Assembly (NCBI GenBank): GCA_902801165.1
Contig: CADCHI010000023.1
Span: 19,179 to 68,960 of the forward strand
Direction: 5' to 3'
DNA length: 49,782 nt
Source: an uncultured Eubacteriales bacterium
Lineage (GTDB): Bacteria > Bacillota > Clostridia > Christensenellales > Aristaeellaceae
The position numbers were made by a program, and so were the translations under genes. The notes below the pieces were generated by a model, which saw nothing but the letters and a program-made list of their open reading frames with translations, made no database searches and had not been told where the DNA came from. This document shows, in pieces, positions 34,295 to 43,084 of this stretch (position 1 is its first letter; each line of letters opens with the position of its first letter).

Positions 34295-35521
34295 ATGGGT
34301 CTCATCAAGAAATGGAATTCCATGAGTTTGATCCTGCGCATACTGATCGGCCTGGTCATCGGCGCGATCCTGGGCTTCGCGGTGCCGAAGGCGACGTGGA
34401 TCGGCGTGCCGGGCGAGCTGTTCGTGGGCGCGTTGAAGGCCATCGCGCCGATCCTGGTGTTCGTGCTGGTGGCGTCGTCGCTGGCGAACTCCAAGGGCGG
34501 CAACATGGAGAAGTTCCGGACCGTCATCATACTCTACCTGTTCAGCACGCTGTGCGCGGCCATCGTGTCCGTGTTCACCAGCTTCGCCTTCAAGGTCACC
34601 ATCCCGCTGACGGGATTGGACGCCGTGGATGCCTCGGCCGCCCCCCAGGGCATGGCGGACGTGGTGCTGAACCTGCTCAAGAGCATTGTCGTCAACCCGG
34701 TGGACGCCCTGGCCAAGGCCAACTACATCGGCATACTGTTCTGGGCGGTGGTGTTCGGCATCGCGCTGAAGCTGGCCGCGCCGGCCACCAAGGCCATGAT
34801 GGACGACCTGTCCAACGCCGTGTCCACCGCGGTGCGCTGGGTCATCAGCTGCGCCCCCATCGGTATCCTGGGCCTGATGTTCACCGCCGTGTCCACCAGC
34901 GGCGCGGAGATCTTCAAGCAGTACGGCCAGCTGGTGGGCCTGCTGGTGGGCACCATGCTGTTCGTGGCGCTGGTCATCAATCCGCTGATCGTGGGCCTGA
35001 TCCTTCGCCACAACCCCTATCCGCTGGTGTTCCGCTGCCTGCGGCAGAGCGGCATCACCGCCTTCTTCACCCGCAGCTCCGCCGCCAACATCCCCGTAAA
35101 CATGCAGCTGTGCAAGGAGCTGGGCCTTGACGAGGACCTGTACTCCGTGTCCATACCGCTGGGCTCCACCGTCAACATGGACGGCGCGGCGGTGACCATC
35201 ACCATCTTCTCGCTGGTAGCGGCCTTCACCGCGGGCGTGCCCGTGACCATTCCCATGGCCATCTTCCTGAGCATCGTGGCGACGTTCTCCGCCTGCGGCA
35301 CCTCCGGCGTGGCGGGCGGCTCGCTGATGCTGGTGCCGCTGGGTTGCTCTCTGTTCGGCATCTCCGCCGACATCGCCATGCAGCTTGTGGGCGTGGGCTT
35401 CATCATCAGTGTCATTCAGGATTCCCTGGAGACCGCGCTCAACTCCTCCGGCGACGTGCTGTTTACCGCCACCGCCGAGTTCCGCGACTGGAAGAAGCAG
35501 GGCAAGAAGCTGCCGCTGTAA
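34295..35521 (+). CDS. sstT: Serine/threonine:Na+ symporter SstT
   Basis: 408 residues, a dicarboxylate/amino acid:cation symporter family protein with about eight helices and two re-entrant loops. Family marks are RSSAANIPVNM (near 265), the NMDGAA cation/substrate motif (near 293) and CGTSGVAGGS (near 335); together they match SstT rather than GltP. The ATG at 34295 follows AGGAAGGG and starts MGLIKKWNSMSL as usual for SstT. The serine dehydratase gene follows after 12 bases, so imported serine would be deaminated at once for pyruvate. Confidence 0.92.
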   Translation: MGLIKKWNSMSLILRILIGLVIGAILGFAVPKATWIGVPGELFVGALKAIAPILVFVLVASSLANSKGGNMEKFRTVIILYLFSTLCAAIVSVFTSFAFKVTIPLTGLDAVDASAAPQGMADVVLNLLKSIVVNPVDALAKANYIGILFWAVVFGIALKLAAPATKAMMDDLSNAVSTAVRWVISCAPIGILGLMFTAVSTSGAEIFKQYGQLVGLLVGTMLFVALVINPLIVGLILRHNPYPLVFRCLRQSGITAFFTRSSAANIPVNMQLCKELGLDEDLYSVSIPLGSTVNMDGAAVTITIFSLVAAFTAGVPVTIPMAIFLSIVATFSACGTSGVAGGSLMLVPLGCSLFGISADIAMQLVGVGFIISVIQDSLETALNSSGDVLFTATAEFRDWKKQGKKLPL

Positions 35522-35533
35522 GGAGGGATGTTT

Positions 35534-36730
35534 ATGAAAACCATCAAGAGCGTCTACAAGATCGGCAACGGACCATCCAGTTCCCACACCGTCGGCCCCT
35601 TCCACGCGGCGACGATCTTCGGCCAGCGCTACCCCGAGGCGGACCGCTTTCGGGTGACGCTGTTCGGATCGCTGGCCTACACCGGCGAGGGCCACGGCAC
35701 CGGCAAGGCCATATTGTCAGGCCTGCCCGGGGCCGAGGTGGTGTTCAACCGCGAGGAGCAGGACCTGCCGCACCCCAATACCATGCTGTTTGAGGCCTTC
35801 AAGGATGGACAGCTGATCGGCTCCAACCGCATCTTCTCCATCGGCGGCGGCTCCATCCGCATCGAGGGGGAGACCTCCGAGGACGAGATCGAGGTCTATC
35901 CGCAGAAGAACTTCACCGAGATCCTGAACATCTGCAAGCAGCGCAGCATGAACCTGGCGCAGTTCATCTACCGCATGGAGGATGACCGCCTGCGGGACTA
36001 CCTCAAGACCGTGTGGGAGGCCATGAAGGCGTCCATCCAGCGGGGTCTCAATGCCGAGGGCATACTGCCCGGCGGCCTGGGCGTGGCCCGCAAGGCCAAG
36101 CTGCTGTACGAAAAGCGGTGCTACAACGAGAGCGCCGACGTCACCATGAACCGCGTCATCGCCGCCTACGCCTACGCGGTCAGCGAGGAGAACGCCGACG
36201 AGAACATCGTGGTCACGGCGCCCACCTGCGGCAGCTGCGGCGTGCTGCCCTCGGTGCTGTACTACATGCACATGGACCGTGGCTTCCCCGAGGAGGAGAT
36301 CCTGGACGCGCTGGCGGTGGCGGGCATCATCGGCAACGTGATCCGCACCAACGCCTCCATCTCCGGCGCGGAGTGCGGCTGTCAGGCCGAGATCGGCAGC
36401 GCCTGCTCCATGACCGCCGCGGCGCTGGCGTCGCTGTACGGGCTGAACATCGACCAGATCGAGTACGCCGCCGAGATCGCCATGGAGCACAACCTGGGCC
36501 TGACCTGCGACCCGGTGAAGGGCCTGGTGCAGATCCCCTGCATCGAGCGCAACGCCGTCGCGGCCATGAGGGCCATCAGCTCTGTGAACCTGTCGCGGTT
36601 CCTGTTCTCCACCCGGAAGATCTCCTTCGACGAGGTGGTGGCCACCATGTACCGCACCGGCCGGGACATGGACGAGAAGTACCGAGAAACCAGCCACGGC
36701 GGGCTGGCGCAGATCTACTACGCGCAATGA
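35534..36730 (+). CDS. sdaA: L-serine dehydratase, iron-sulfur, single chain
   Basis: 398 residues. It deaminates L-serine to pyruvate and ammonia using an oxygen-labile [4Fe-4S] cluster. The beta-type N-terminal domain starts with GNGPSSSHTVGP; the alpha-type domain carries APTCGSCG (near 232-239) and SGAECGCQAEIGSACSM (near 277), which supply the cluster cysteines. Both domains in one chain are typical of SdaA/TdcG-type enzymes. ATG 35534 has AGGAGG at seven bases; ATG 35528 is too close to it. It forms a two-gene operon with sstT, a serine catabolic module typical of fermentative anaerobes. Confidence 0.92.
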   Translation: MKTIKSVYKIGNGPSSSHTVGPFHAATIFGQRYPEADRFRVTLFGSLAYTGEGHGTGKAILSGLPGAEVVFNREEQDLPHPNTMLFEAFKDGQLIGSNRIFSIGGGSIRIEGETSEDEIEVYPQKNFTEILNICKQRSMNLAQFIYRMEDDRLRDYLKTVWEAMKASIQRGLNAEGILPGGLGVARKAKLLYEKRCYNESADVTMNRVIAAYAYAVSEENADENIVVTAPTCGSCGVLPSVLYYMHMDRGFPEEEILDALAVAGIIGNVIRTNASISGAECGCQAEIGSACSMTAAALASLYGLNIDQIEYAAEIAMEHNLGLTCDPVKGLVQIPCIERNAVAAMRAISSVNLSRFLFSTRKISFDEVVATMYRTGRDMDEKYRETSHGGLAQIYYAQ

Positions 36731-36797
36731 CCCTGGGATGGAACTTTGGCTATGCTGGACAGCCTATTGATGTGGTATAATTTAACATGATAAAGCG

Positions 36798-36826
36798 TTG
36801 ACACGAGGCGAATTCCACGGTATAAT
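36798..36826 (+). promoter_or_regulatory. Consensus sigma-A promoter before the T-box leader
   Basis: Perfect TTGACA (36798-36803) and perfect TATAAT (36821-36826) with a 17-base spacer. Initiation near 36833 would place the start at the 5' base of the T-box stem I. Confidence 0.88.
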
Positions 36827-36831
36827 GGGCT

Positions 36832-37052
36832 AAACCGATGAGGAAGGGTAAGTAATCGCTGTTGAGTCCCTTACAGAGAGCCGCCGATGGTGGAAATGCG
36901 GCAGGACGATCGCGATGAATGGCCTTTCGAGGGCGAACAGAAAGCCTCCGGGCGAGTATGCGAGACGGAGCGGGCACTTCGTTAACAAGGGCCGGCATAT
37001 GAATGTATGCGCAGAGCGGGCGCTGACAAGGAATTGTTGGGACAGGTTTTTT
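36832..37052 (+). ncRNA. T-box leader, probably tryptophan (or methionine) responsive
   Basis: Several T-box landmarks occur in order. They are GATGAGGAAGGGTAAGTAA (36837-36855) on the 5' side of stem I; AGAGAGCCGCCGATGGTGG (36875-36893), the AG-bulge and apical region; GAATGGCCTTTCGAGGGC (36917-36934), the specifier strand; GTTAACAAGGG (36981-36991); and AGAGCGG (37013-37019) leading into the antiterminator. The specifier may be UGG (36920-36922, Trp) or AUG (36919-36921, Met). UGG fits the Trp-type transporter genes that follow. The expected TGGTACCGCG T-box sequence is degenerate (TTGGGACAGG, 37037-37046), followed by six T. The 3' end therefore looks altered or rearranged. Confidence 0.75.
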
Positions 37053-37071
37053 ATTGGAGGGAAATGGAGCA

Positions 37072-37761
37072 ATGCACGGTAAAATCGCGATTATAGGCGC
37101 GGGACACGTGGGGTCCCATGTGGGGCGGGCGCTGGCGGCGGGCCTGACCGGCGACGACTGCGGGTTCATCACGGGCGTCTCCAACAACATCCCCGCCGGT
37201 GAGATCGTGAACCTGATCTCGGACTTCCAGCCGGACTACGCGCGCATCGGGTTCCTGTACACCTCCTCGGAGACCAACTCCGTCTCCACCATCAACGCGG
37301 CGAAGGCCTTTTGCGACGCAAACGGCATCGCCTACGAGGAGGTCTCCATCGCCAACCTGTCCGAATTGCAAACCGCCGTCGAGACGCTGATCTCCAAGGG
37401 CGTGGACGCGCTGTATACCGGCAACGACAACTCCATCGCCTCCGCCATGTCCACCTACATCGACGTAGCCTACGAATACGGCATCCCGGTGTACTGCGGG
37501 GCGGACTCCATGGTGGCGGACGGCGGCTTTGCCACCATCGGCGTGGACTACGTGCAGCTGGACCGGCAGGTGGCCGCCATCGTGGCGCGCGTCGCGGGCG
37601 GCGAGCAGCCGGAGGACATCCCCTATGAGACGCTGGCGGACTACGCCCGCTTCGTGAACCTCCAGGCGGCGGACCGCATCGGCATCGAGGTGTCGGGAGA
37701 CATCCTGGCCTCCTATAACGTGCTCGTCGAGGCCGACGGCACCAGCCATTTCGGGGAATGA
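37072..37761 (+). pseudogene. Chimera: LDH-like N-terminus joined to C-terminal part of an ABC substrate-binding protein (TrpX type)
   Basis: 229 codons from ATG 37072 (GGAGGG at 37057-37062). Residues 3-21, KIAIIGAGHVGSHVGRALA, are the NAD-binding start of L-lactate dehydrogenases. From about residue 22 the sequence is that of the ABC_sub_bind family: FITGVSNN, IGFLYTSSETNS, GVDALYTGNDN, IPVYCGADSMV, GGFATIGVDY and QAADRIGI. The signal peptide and first lobe, roughly the first third of a normal 320-residue protein, are missing. The product should be cytoplasmic and unable to feed the transporter encoded next. Either a genomic deletion or an assembly join could produce it; the breakpoint is near 37130-37145. 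Confidence 0.78.
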
Positions 37762-37769
37762 TAGTAACG

Positions 37770-37833
37770 GTTCGGTCTTGGGGAGAATTGGTATTTATCT
37801 AAAGTAAACAACCATTTATCCTCAGAACCGAAC
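37770..37833 (+). repeat. Inverted repeat between binding-protein remnant and permease gene
   Basis: GTTCGGT (37770-37776) pairs with ACCGAAC (37827-37833); inside it GGGGAG and TCCTCA extend the pairing imperfectly. No T-run follows, so it is more likely an mRNA-processing or stability stem than a terminator. Confidence 0.4.
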
Positions 37834-37897
37834 ATCAGTAACACAGTCGGGGCGGGATTTCCCGTCCCACTCCCATCGACAGAATGGAAGGCTCTCT

Positions 37898-38863
37898 ATG
37901 AACACATTGAGTTTGCTGGTATCCGCGCTCAGCCAGGGCATGATCTACGCGCCCATGGCGCTGGGCGTCTTTGTGGCGTTTCGGGTATTGAACACGCCGG
38001 ATCTGACCATCGACGGCAGCTTCGTGGCGGGCATGTGCGTCTGCGTCGTGTTCGCCATCGCGGGCCATCCCATCCTTGCGCTGGCGTGCGGGCTGCTGGC
38101 CGGCGCGCTGGCGGGGCTGATAACGGGCCTTTTGCAGACGAAGCTGGAGATCAACCCGATCCTCTCCGGCATACTGACCATGACGGGCCTCTACACCGTC
38201 AACTTCATGCTGCTGGGCGGGCAGTCCAACCTGTATTTGCAGCGCGCGGAGCTGAACAGCGCCGGGGCCGAGACGCAGGTAGCCAGCGATACGCTGTATA
38301 AATCGTTCAGGAGCCTCATGGCCGCGCTGACGGACAATAAGAAGTTCGACAGCAACCTGAGCGCCCTGATCGTGACGGCGCTGATCGTGGCCGTCACGGT
38401 TGCCATCCTGGCGGTGTTCTTCCGCACGCGCACGGGCATCGCCATACGGGCCACGGGCGACAACGAGGAGATGGTGCGGTCCTCCTCCATCAACGCCGAC
38501 CGGTCCCGGGTGCTGGGCATCATGATCTCCAACGCGCTGGTGGCGTTCTCCGGGGCGCTGCTCTGCCAGCAGCAGCGCTATGCCGACCTCAACTTCGGCT
38601 CGGGCATGCTGGTGGTGGGTCTGGCCTCGGTGATCATCGGCCAGGTGTTCTTCGGGAACCGGGGCGTCACCCTGGGCATCGCCTCCGCGGTGGCGGGCTC
38701 GCTGGTCTACCGGGTGATCCTCCAGGTCGCCTATAAGATTGAGATGCCCAGCTACGCCGTGAAGCTGCTCAGCGCGGTCATCGTCGTGATCGCCCTGACC
38801 ATTCCGCGCCTCCGGCGGCTGGCAGCCCAGCGGCGCGCGGACAGGGAGGAGGACGCGGAATGA
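37898..38863 (+). CDS. ABC importer permease, TrpY/branched-chain type
   Basis: 321 residues with eight to nine hydrophobic helices, of the BPD_transp_2 (LivH/RbsC-like) permease family. MIYAPMALGVFVAFRVLNTPDLTIDGSF, in two parts near residues 14-41, is typical of the permease that partners ABC_sub_bind proteins, as in streptococcal TrpXYZ. The GNRGVTLGIASA segment and the C-terminal TIPRLR basic tail are also family-like. It overlaps the ATPase start by ATGA. With the ATPase it should import a small ligand, tryptophan if the T-box reading is right. Confidence 0.82.
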   Translation: MNTLSLLVSALSQGMIYAPMALGVFVAFRVLNTPDLTIDGSFVAGMCVCVVFAIAGHPILALACGLLAGALAGLITGLLQTKLEINPILSGILTMTGLYTVNFMLLGGQSNLYLQRAELNSAGAETQVASDTLYKSFRSLMAALTDNKKFDSNLSALIVTALIVAVTVAILAVFFRTRTGIAIRATGDNEEMVRSSSINADRSRVLGIMISNALVAFSGALLCQQQRYADLNFGSGMLVVGLASVIIGQVFFGNRGVTLGIASAVAGSLVYRVILQVAYKIEMPSYAVKLLSAVIVVIALTIPRLRRLAAQRRADREEDAE

Positions 38864-39657
38864 AGGGACTCAAACTCATCGGCGTGAAAAAGACCTTTGA
38901 GCGCGGCACGCCCAACGAGAAGGTCGCGCTCGGCGGCGTGGACCTCGAGGTCGCCGGGGGCGATTTCATCACCGTGCTGGGCTCCAACGGCGCGGGAAAA
39001 TCGACGCTGTTCAACGCCATACTGGGGAAATTCAGGCTGGACCGGGGACAGATCCTGCTGGACGGCGAGGACATCACCCGGCAAAGGGACTACCAGCGCG
39101 CGCTGAACATCGGCTGCCTGTACCAGGATCCCCTGCGGGGCACCGCGCCGAACATGACCATCGAGGAGAACCTGGCGCTGGCGTACACGCGCAAGGCCAG
39201 CCGCAGCTTCTTCGCGGTCAACCGAAGGGACAGCGCCCATTTCCGGGATCTGTTGAAGGAGCTGGACCTGGGGCTGGAGGACCGGCTCAAGACCCGGATG
39301 GGGCTGCTCTCCGGCGGCCAGCGGCAGGCGGCCTCGCTGTTGATGGCCACCATTGCCGAGCCGAAGCTGCTGCTGCTGGACGAACACACCGCGGCGCTCG
39401 ACCCCGCCACGGCGGAGAAGGTGCTGGCGCTGACGAAGGAGATCGTGTCGAAGCGGGGCTTGACCTGCCTGATGATCACCCACAACATGCAGTCCGCGCT
39501 GGCCCTGGGCAATCGCACCATCGTCATGGACGGCGGCCGCGTCATACTGGATGTCTCGGGACGGGAGCGCGAAAGCATGACGGTATCCGGCCTCCTGGAG
39601 CTGTTCAGGGAGCGCTCCGGCAGAGAGCTGGACAACGATCGGATGCTGCTGAGATAA
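38860..39657 (+). CDS. ABC importer ATPase, TrpZ type
   Basis: 265 residues. Walker A GSNGAGKS (near 42-49), Q-loop LYQDP, signature LSGGQRQA (near 150), Walker B LLLLDEH and H-loop MITHNMQ are all present and intact. It is the energising subunit of the importer whose permease precedes it. The Walker B Glu is followed by His-Thr-Ala-Ala-Leu-Asp, as usual in this importer subgroup. The operon ends here. Confidence 0.88.
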   Translation: MKGLKLIGVKKTFERGTPNEKVALGGVDLEVAGGDFITVLGSNGAGKSTLFNAILGKFRLDRGQILLDGEDITRQRDYQRALNIGCLYQDPLRGTAPNMTIEENLALAYTRKASRSFFAVNRRDSAHFRDLLKELDLGLEDRLKTRMGLLSGGQRQAASLLMATIAEPKLLLLDEHTAALDPATAEKVLALTKEIVSKRGLTCLMITHNMQSALALGNRTIVMDGGRVILDVSGRERESMTVSGLLELFRERSGRELDNDRMLLR

Positions 39658-39836
39658 AGCGTGGAGGAGCAAGAACTTTCCGCCGTTGCTGAGTACACAG
39701 CCCATGTCGGGGCAACCTGCTTTGCTCGTTGTCTGCCCCTTACAATGACGCCTCGTCGTGGTTTATACTGCGGCACAGACAAATTCGCCCATCGTTTGCC
39801 GCGTCAAGGCGCTGGAAATGGATACCCCCGAAGCCG

Positions 39837-39881
39837 AATCCCCGGAACGATCCTGTGAACAACAGGGGGGTTCCGGGGATT
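39837..39881 (+). terminator. Hairpin, probable terminator of the ABC importer operon
   Basis: A perfect 12-base inverted repeat with a 21-base loop, followed by TTGCTTTGCC. It lies about 180 bases after the ATPase stop. The poor T-run keeps confidence moderate. Confidence 0.55.
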
Positions 39882-40040
39882 TGCTTTGCCTGGCAAGGTC
39901 TTGAATGATATCGGGGCGACGTGGCGCGCCAATTCTGCGGAAGGGGTTTTGACTGGATTTGCGCGAAGCGTGCCTTTGAATCCTGTCAGGGACAATCCTG
40001 CCTGTCTGGAATGAAAGGGCAGCGACCGCTTTCGGCTAAA

Positions 40041-40110
40041 ATCGACACATAGAAGAATAAAACGGCACTATACGAAGGGGCGGGTCATCGGCGATAATTA
40101 TGGCAACAGG
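40041..40110 (+). repeat. Upstream element shared by two neighbouring genes
   Basis: About 70 bases resemble 40635-40704 imperfectly: A-T-(C/T)-GACACAT, GAATAAAA, TATAC and GATAAT blocks line up with nearly the same spacing. One copy precedes the truncated binding-protein gene, the other the MATE pseudogene. TTGACA in the second copy may be a -35 box, but its spacing to TATACA (21 bases) is not ideal. Confidence 0.55.
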
Positions 40111-40150
40111 GACGCGAGAGTCCTGCGAGTGAGAAGAAGGAGGAATTTCC

Positions 40151-40591
40151 ATGAAGAGAGGTTTGCTCAAAGCGATCGCGGCCGCGATTTGCCTGCTGAT
40201 GGTCGTAAGCTGCGCTTCGGTATTGGCAGAGGAGAAGACCACCGTCACCTTCCAGACCTGGAACCCGGCGGATTCCGGCCCGGAGAGCCCGATCTACCAG
40301 ATCATCGAGGCCTTTGAAGCGGAGAATCCCGACATCCATGTCGATTATGTGTATGTCGGTTCAGGCTCCCATCAGGACCAGCTCTGCGTGAAGCTGATGG
40401 GCGGCGAGGGCTCGGACGTGTTCGGCATCAGCGCCGGCGCGGCCTACAACGCCTTCCGCGACTTCGAGGAGGAGCTGTCCCCCTACTGCGAGGCGACCTG
40501 GGGCGAGAATTGGCGGGATACCTTCCAACAATCATTGGAATTGTACATGATTAGGAAAACGGGACGTTTTCCGGGTCGGCGGGTTCCGTAG
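40151..40591 (+). pseudogene. Truncated family 1 sugar-binding lipoprotein
   Basis: 146 codons where about 430 would be normal. A lipoprotein signal peptide with lipobox VVSC (residues 18-21) leads into a typical start of an extracellular solute-binding protein (VTFQTWNPADSGPES, IIEAFEAENPDIHVDYV, GSDVFGISAG). Homology ends near residue 130 (DTFQQSLELY), after which the frame runs into unrelated bases and stops. The break falls at ACAATCATTGGA (40529-40540), which recurs at about 40603-40614. The downstream 300 residues and any permease genes are absent. Confidence 0.85.
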
Positions 40592-40836
40592 GAACACGTC
40601 GACAATCATTGGAGAAAGCATTCGGATAATCAGAATTGACACATCCAGGAATAAAATAGGAGTATACAAAACAGGCGTTATCTGAGATAATGGTGGTGAA
40701 CTGTGGACAAATGACAAGCCGGCTGTGACCGCGGGACAAAGGCGGGAGAAACATCGCGCAGCTGCGAATACTGGAAGAGCGCATTGACGAAGCCAAGCAT
40801 GGCAAGGAGAAAGGCGCTTCGATAAAAGGTTGATTT

Positions 40837-42178
40837 ATGAAGAGATACTTTGGCAGCCTGTCCTTTTACAGGCAGGCGTTGATGATCGGCATTCCCGTGA
40901 TGCTGCAATCGCTGATCCAGTCCCTGGTCTCCCTGGTGGACAACTTCATGGTGGCGGGGCTTGGGGACGTGAAGATGTCCGGCGTGAGCGTGGCGGGCCA
41001 GATCCTGTTTGTGTTCATGGTGCTGTCCAACGCCATCTGTGCGGCGGGCGGCATCTACATGACGCAGTTCTCCGGGGCGAAGGACCGGGCGGGCATGCGC
41101 CAGGCGCTGCGGTTCAAGTTTTACCTGCTCGGGAGCTTTCCGGCAGATTCTCAGTTTGATGGTGATCGGCAATGCCGAGGCGGAGGCGATCCTGGACGCG
41201 GGCGTAGAATACATGCGGCTCATGGGCTTCATGGGCGTGCCCTTCTGCGTCTCCGTGGTGCTGGCCACTTCCATGCGGGAGATCGGCCAGGTGCGCGTGC
41301 CGCTGGTGATCTCCGTCATCGGCACGCTCATCAATACCGGCCTGAACTGTGTGCTGATCTACGGCAACCTCGGCGCGCCGAGGCTTGAGGTACGAGGCGC
41401 GGCCTACGCGACGCTGATCGCCCGTTTCATCGAAATGGCGCTGTATGTGATCTATGTGCGTTGCAATCCCCAGCCCTTCATGGGAAAGCACGCAGAAAAG
41501 ATACCCACGGACTGGCGTCTGTTCGGCAGAATCCTGCGGCGGGGCTGGCTGATGCTGTTCTCCGAGGTGCTGTGGGTGGTCTCCGAAACCGTCACCACCG
41601 CCGTGTACAACGGGCGGGGCGGTGCGGACGTGGTCTCGGGCATGTCGGCGGGCTGGGCCATCGTGAACCTGCTGTTCGTGTCCTTTGGCGGCATCAACAC
41701 GGCCACCTCCGTCATCATCGGCAAGACGCTGGGGAAGGGACAGCTGGACGAGGCGCGGAAGCAGAGCCGGTGGATGCTGTCTGCCGCCGTGGTGTTCGGG
41801 CTGTTCATGACGGCAATAGGCGCTCTGGTGACGCTGCTGACGCCGCTGGTGTTCGGCCATCTTTCGCCGGTGGCCCAGGGCATCTGCCGGGACCTGGTGC
41901 TGCTGGTGTCGCTGTATATGCCTCTGTGGGTCTACAGCAACGTGCAGTTTTCCATAGCCCGCGCGGGCGGCGACACGGTCATGGGCGCGGTGGTGGACGG
42001 CGGCGTGACGCTGGCGGTGGTCATCCCCGGCATACTGCTGCTGGCGCGTTTCACGGACTGGGGGCCGGTGGCGATGTACGGCGCATTGAAGCTGACGGAC
42101 TTTGTCAAGATCACCGTCGCCCACCTGTGGCTGAAAAAGGAGAAGTGGGTAAAGAACCTGACGGTGCAGGCGGCATAG
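40837..42178 (+). pseudogene. Frameshifted MATE family efflux transporter
   Basis: The 5' part (40837-about 41130) encodes a MATE N-terminus: GIPVMLQSLIQSLVSLVDNFMV, split here as GIPVMLQSLIQ and LVDNFMVAGLG, then IYMTQFSGAKD and the start of TM3. The frame is then lost. A second frame from about 41138 (FRQILSLMVIGNAEAE) carries the remaining helices to 42178, including GQVRVPLVISVIGTLIN and RRGWLMLFSEVLWV. Around twenty residues of TM3 are missing at the join, so this is a small deletion, not a single-base slip. A functional product is unlikely unless the sequence is in error. Confidence 0.82.
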
Positions 42179-42220
42179 CCGGCGCGCTGTCTGCGGGGAG
42201 AAGGACAAGGGAATAAGAAG

Positions 42221-42298
42221 ATGAAGCGGTTCTTTCCCCGGGCCATACTGGGATACCTTTTGTTCGTCAGCCTGATTGCAGCCGCGCTGATTCGGTAG
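42221..42298 (+). CDS. Possible 25-residue membrane peptide
   Basis: ATG 42221 opens a 25-codon frame encoding a basic start (MKRFFPR) and one hydrophobic helix (AILGYLLFVSLIAAALI) ending IR. An AAGGACAAGGG purine run precedes it. The positive-inside arrangement makes it a plausible small membrane protein, though it could be a remnant or chance. Confidence 0.3.
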   Translation: MKRFFPRAILGYLLFVSLIAAALIR

Positions 42299-42341
42299 CC
42301 GGAGTCGGCCCTTGACGCCGGAAGGCACACAGGGGGGCTGT

Positions 42342-42899
42342 ATGGAAAAACAGGTGATTCTCTTGAACGGGCCTTCCAGCAGCGGGAAGTCCTCGCTGGC
42401 ACAGCTCCTGCAGGGGCTGATCCTGGCAAGGCGGCGCGAGCGCTATGAGATCGTTTCGATTGACGACTTCCTGACCATGAGCGCGCAGGATGTCATCTAT
42501 GAGGAGGACGTGTACGCAATCTCGCGGGACCTCTGCGAGGCGGCGTCGGCGGCGTTGAAGACCGAGGCCGGGGTGATCGTGGATCACGTCATCACCAGCA
42601 AGCGCATCTTTTACCAGCTGGCGGACGCGCTGCGCGGTTACAGGGTGTGGATGATCCGCGTGTCATGCCCCCTGGAGGTCCTGCGGGAACGGGAGGCGGC
42701 GCGTGGGAATCGCTGCCCGGGCTCCGCGAAGGCCTCTGCCGCGTACCTATTCCCGAAGGACGGCTATGACCTGGCGGTGGACACGCACCGCACGACGGCG
42801 ATGGACAGCGCGGAACGCATATATGTGCATTGTTTTCGCAAGGATGAGACAGACCCGGATTCCGGGCGAGGGAAATCACCAAGGGAGATGCTGCAATGA
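42342..42899 (+). CDS. Chloramphenicol phosphotransferase-like kinase
   Basis: 185 residues. A P-loop GPSSSGKSS (near 9-17), the pattern WMIRVSCPLEVLREREAARGNR (quoted in part: SCPLEVLRERE) and the C-terminal DLAVDTHRTTA match the CPT family (chloramphenicol 3-O-phosphotransferase-like). The start at 42342 follows AGGGGGG; the in-frame ATG... region upstream from 42312 has no ribosome site. Members range from true chloramphenicol kinases to enzymes of unknown substrate, so resistance should not be assumed. It overlaps the next frame by ATGA. Confidence 0.75.
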   Translation: MEKQVILLNGPSSSGKSSLAQLLQGLILARRRERYEIVSIDDFLTMSAQDVIYEEDVYAISRDLCEAASAALKTEAGVIVDHVITSKRIFYQLADALRGYRVWMIRVSCPLEVLREREAARGNRCPGSAKASAAYLFPKDGYDLAVDTHRTTAMDSAERIYVHCFRKDETDPDSGRGKSPREMLQ

Positions 42900-43084
42900 G
42901 AATTCTTGTTTTGAACGGAAGCCCCAAGCGGGAGAGGTGTGACACCCTGCACATCACCAGGGCCTTCCTGGAGGGCATGAAGGAAGCCGCACCCCAGGAG
43001 ATACACGTGATCGACGTCATTGACCGGCAGGTACGTCGCCTATTGCGGGCTGAACTGCGAGACCCGAATCGCGACGATCAATGA
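42896..43084 (+). pseudogene. N-terminal fragment of an NADPH-dependent FMN reductase-like protein
   Basis: 62 codons; residues 1-43 (ILVLNGSPKRER, HITRAFLEGM, IHVIDVID) are the start of a flavodoxin-fold NAD(P)H oxidoreductase, normally about 180-220 residues with a Cys-rich segment next. After IDRQ the sequence changes to unrelated DNA at 43027-43031, where another gene fragment begins in a different frame. No FMN site beyond the first loop remains. Confidence 0.8.

Larger units (their letters stand above)
39658..40150 (+). other. Gene-free stretch with hairpin and leader element
   Basis: 493 bases. AATCCCCGGAAC (39837-39848) pairs with GTTCCGGGGATT (39870-39881), a strong 12-base stem that is probably the end-of-operon terminator although its T-run is weak. 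From 40041 begins an element repeated before the MATE gene. A short frame at 39661-39858 resembles nothing and is not called. Confidence 0.55.

Noticed and set aside
39661-39858. A 65-codon frame after the ABC importer
   Set aside because: It has no ribosome site and no recognisable sequence, and it runs into the terminator-like stem.
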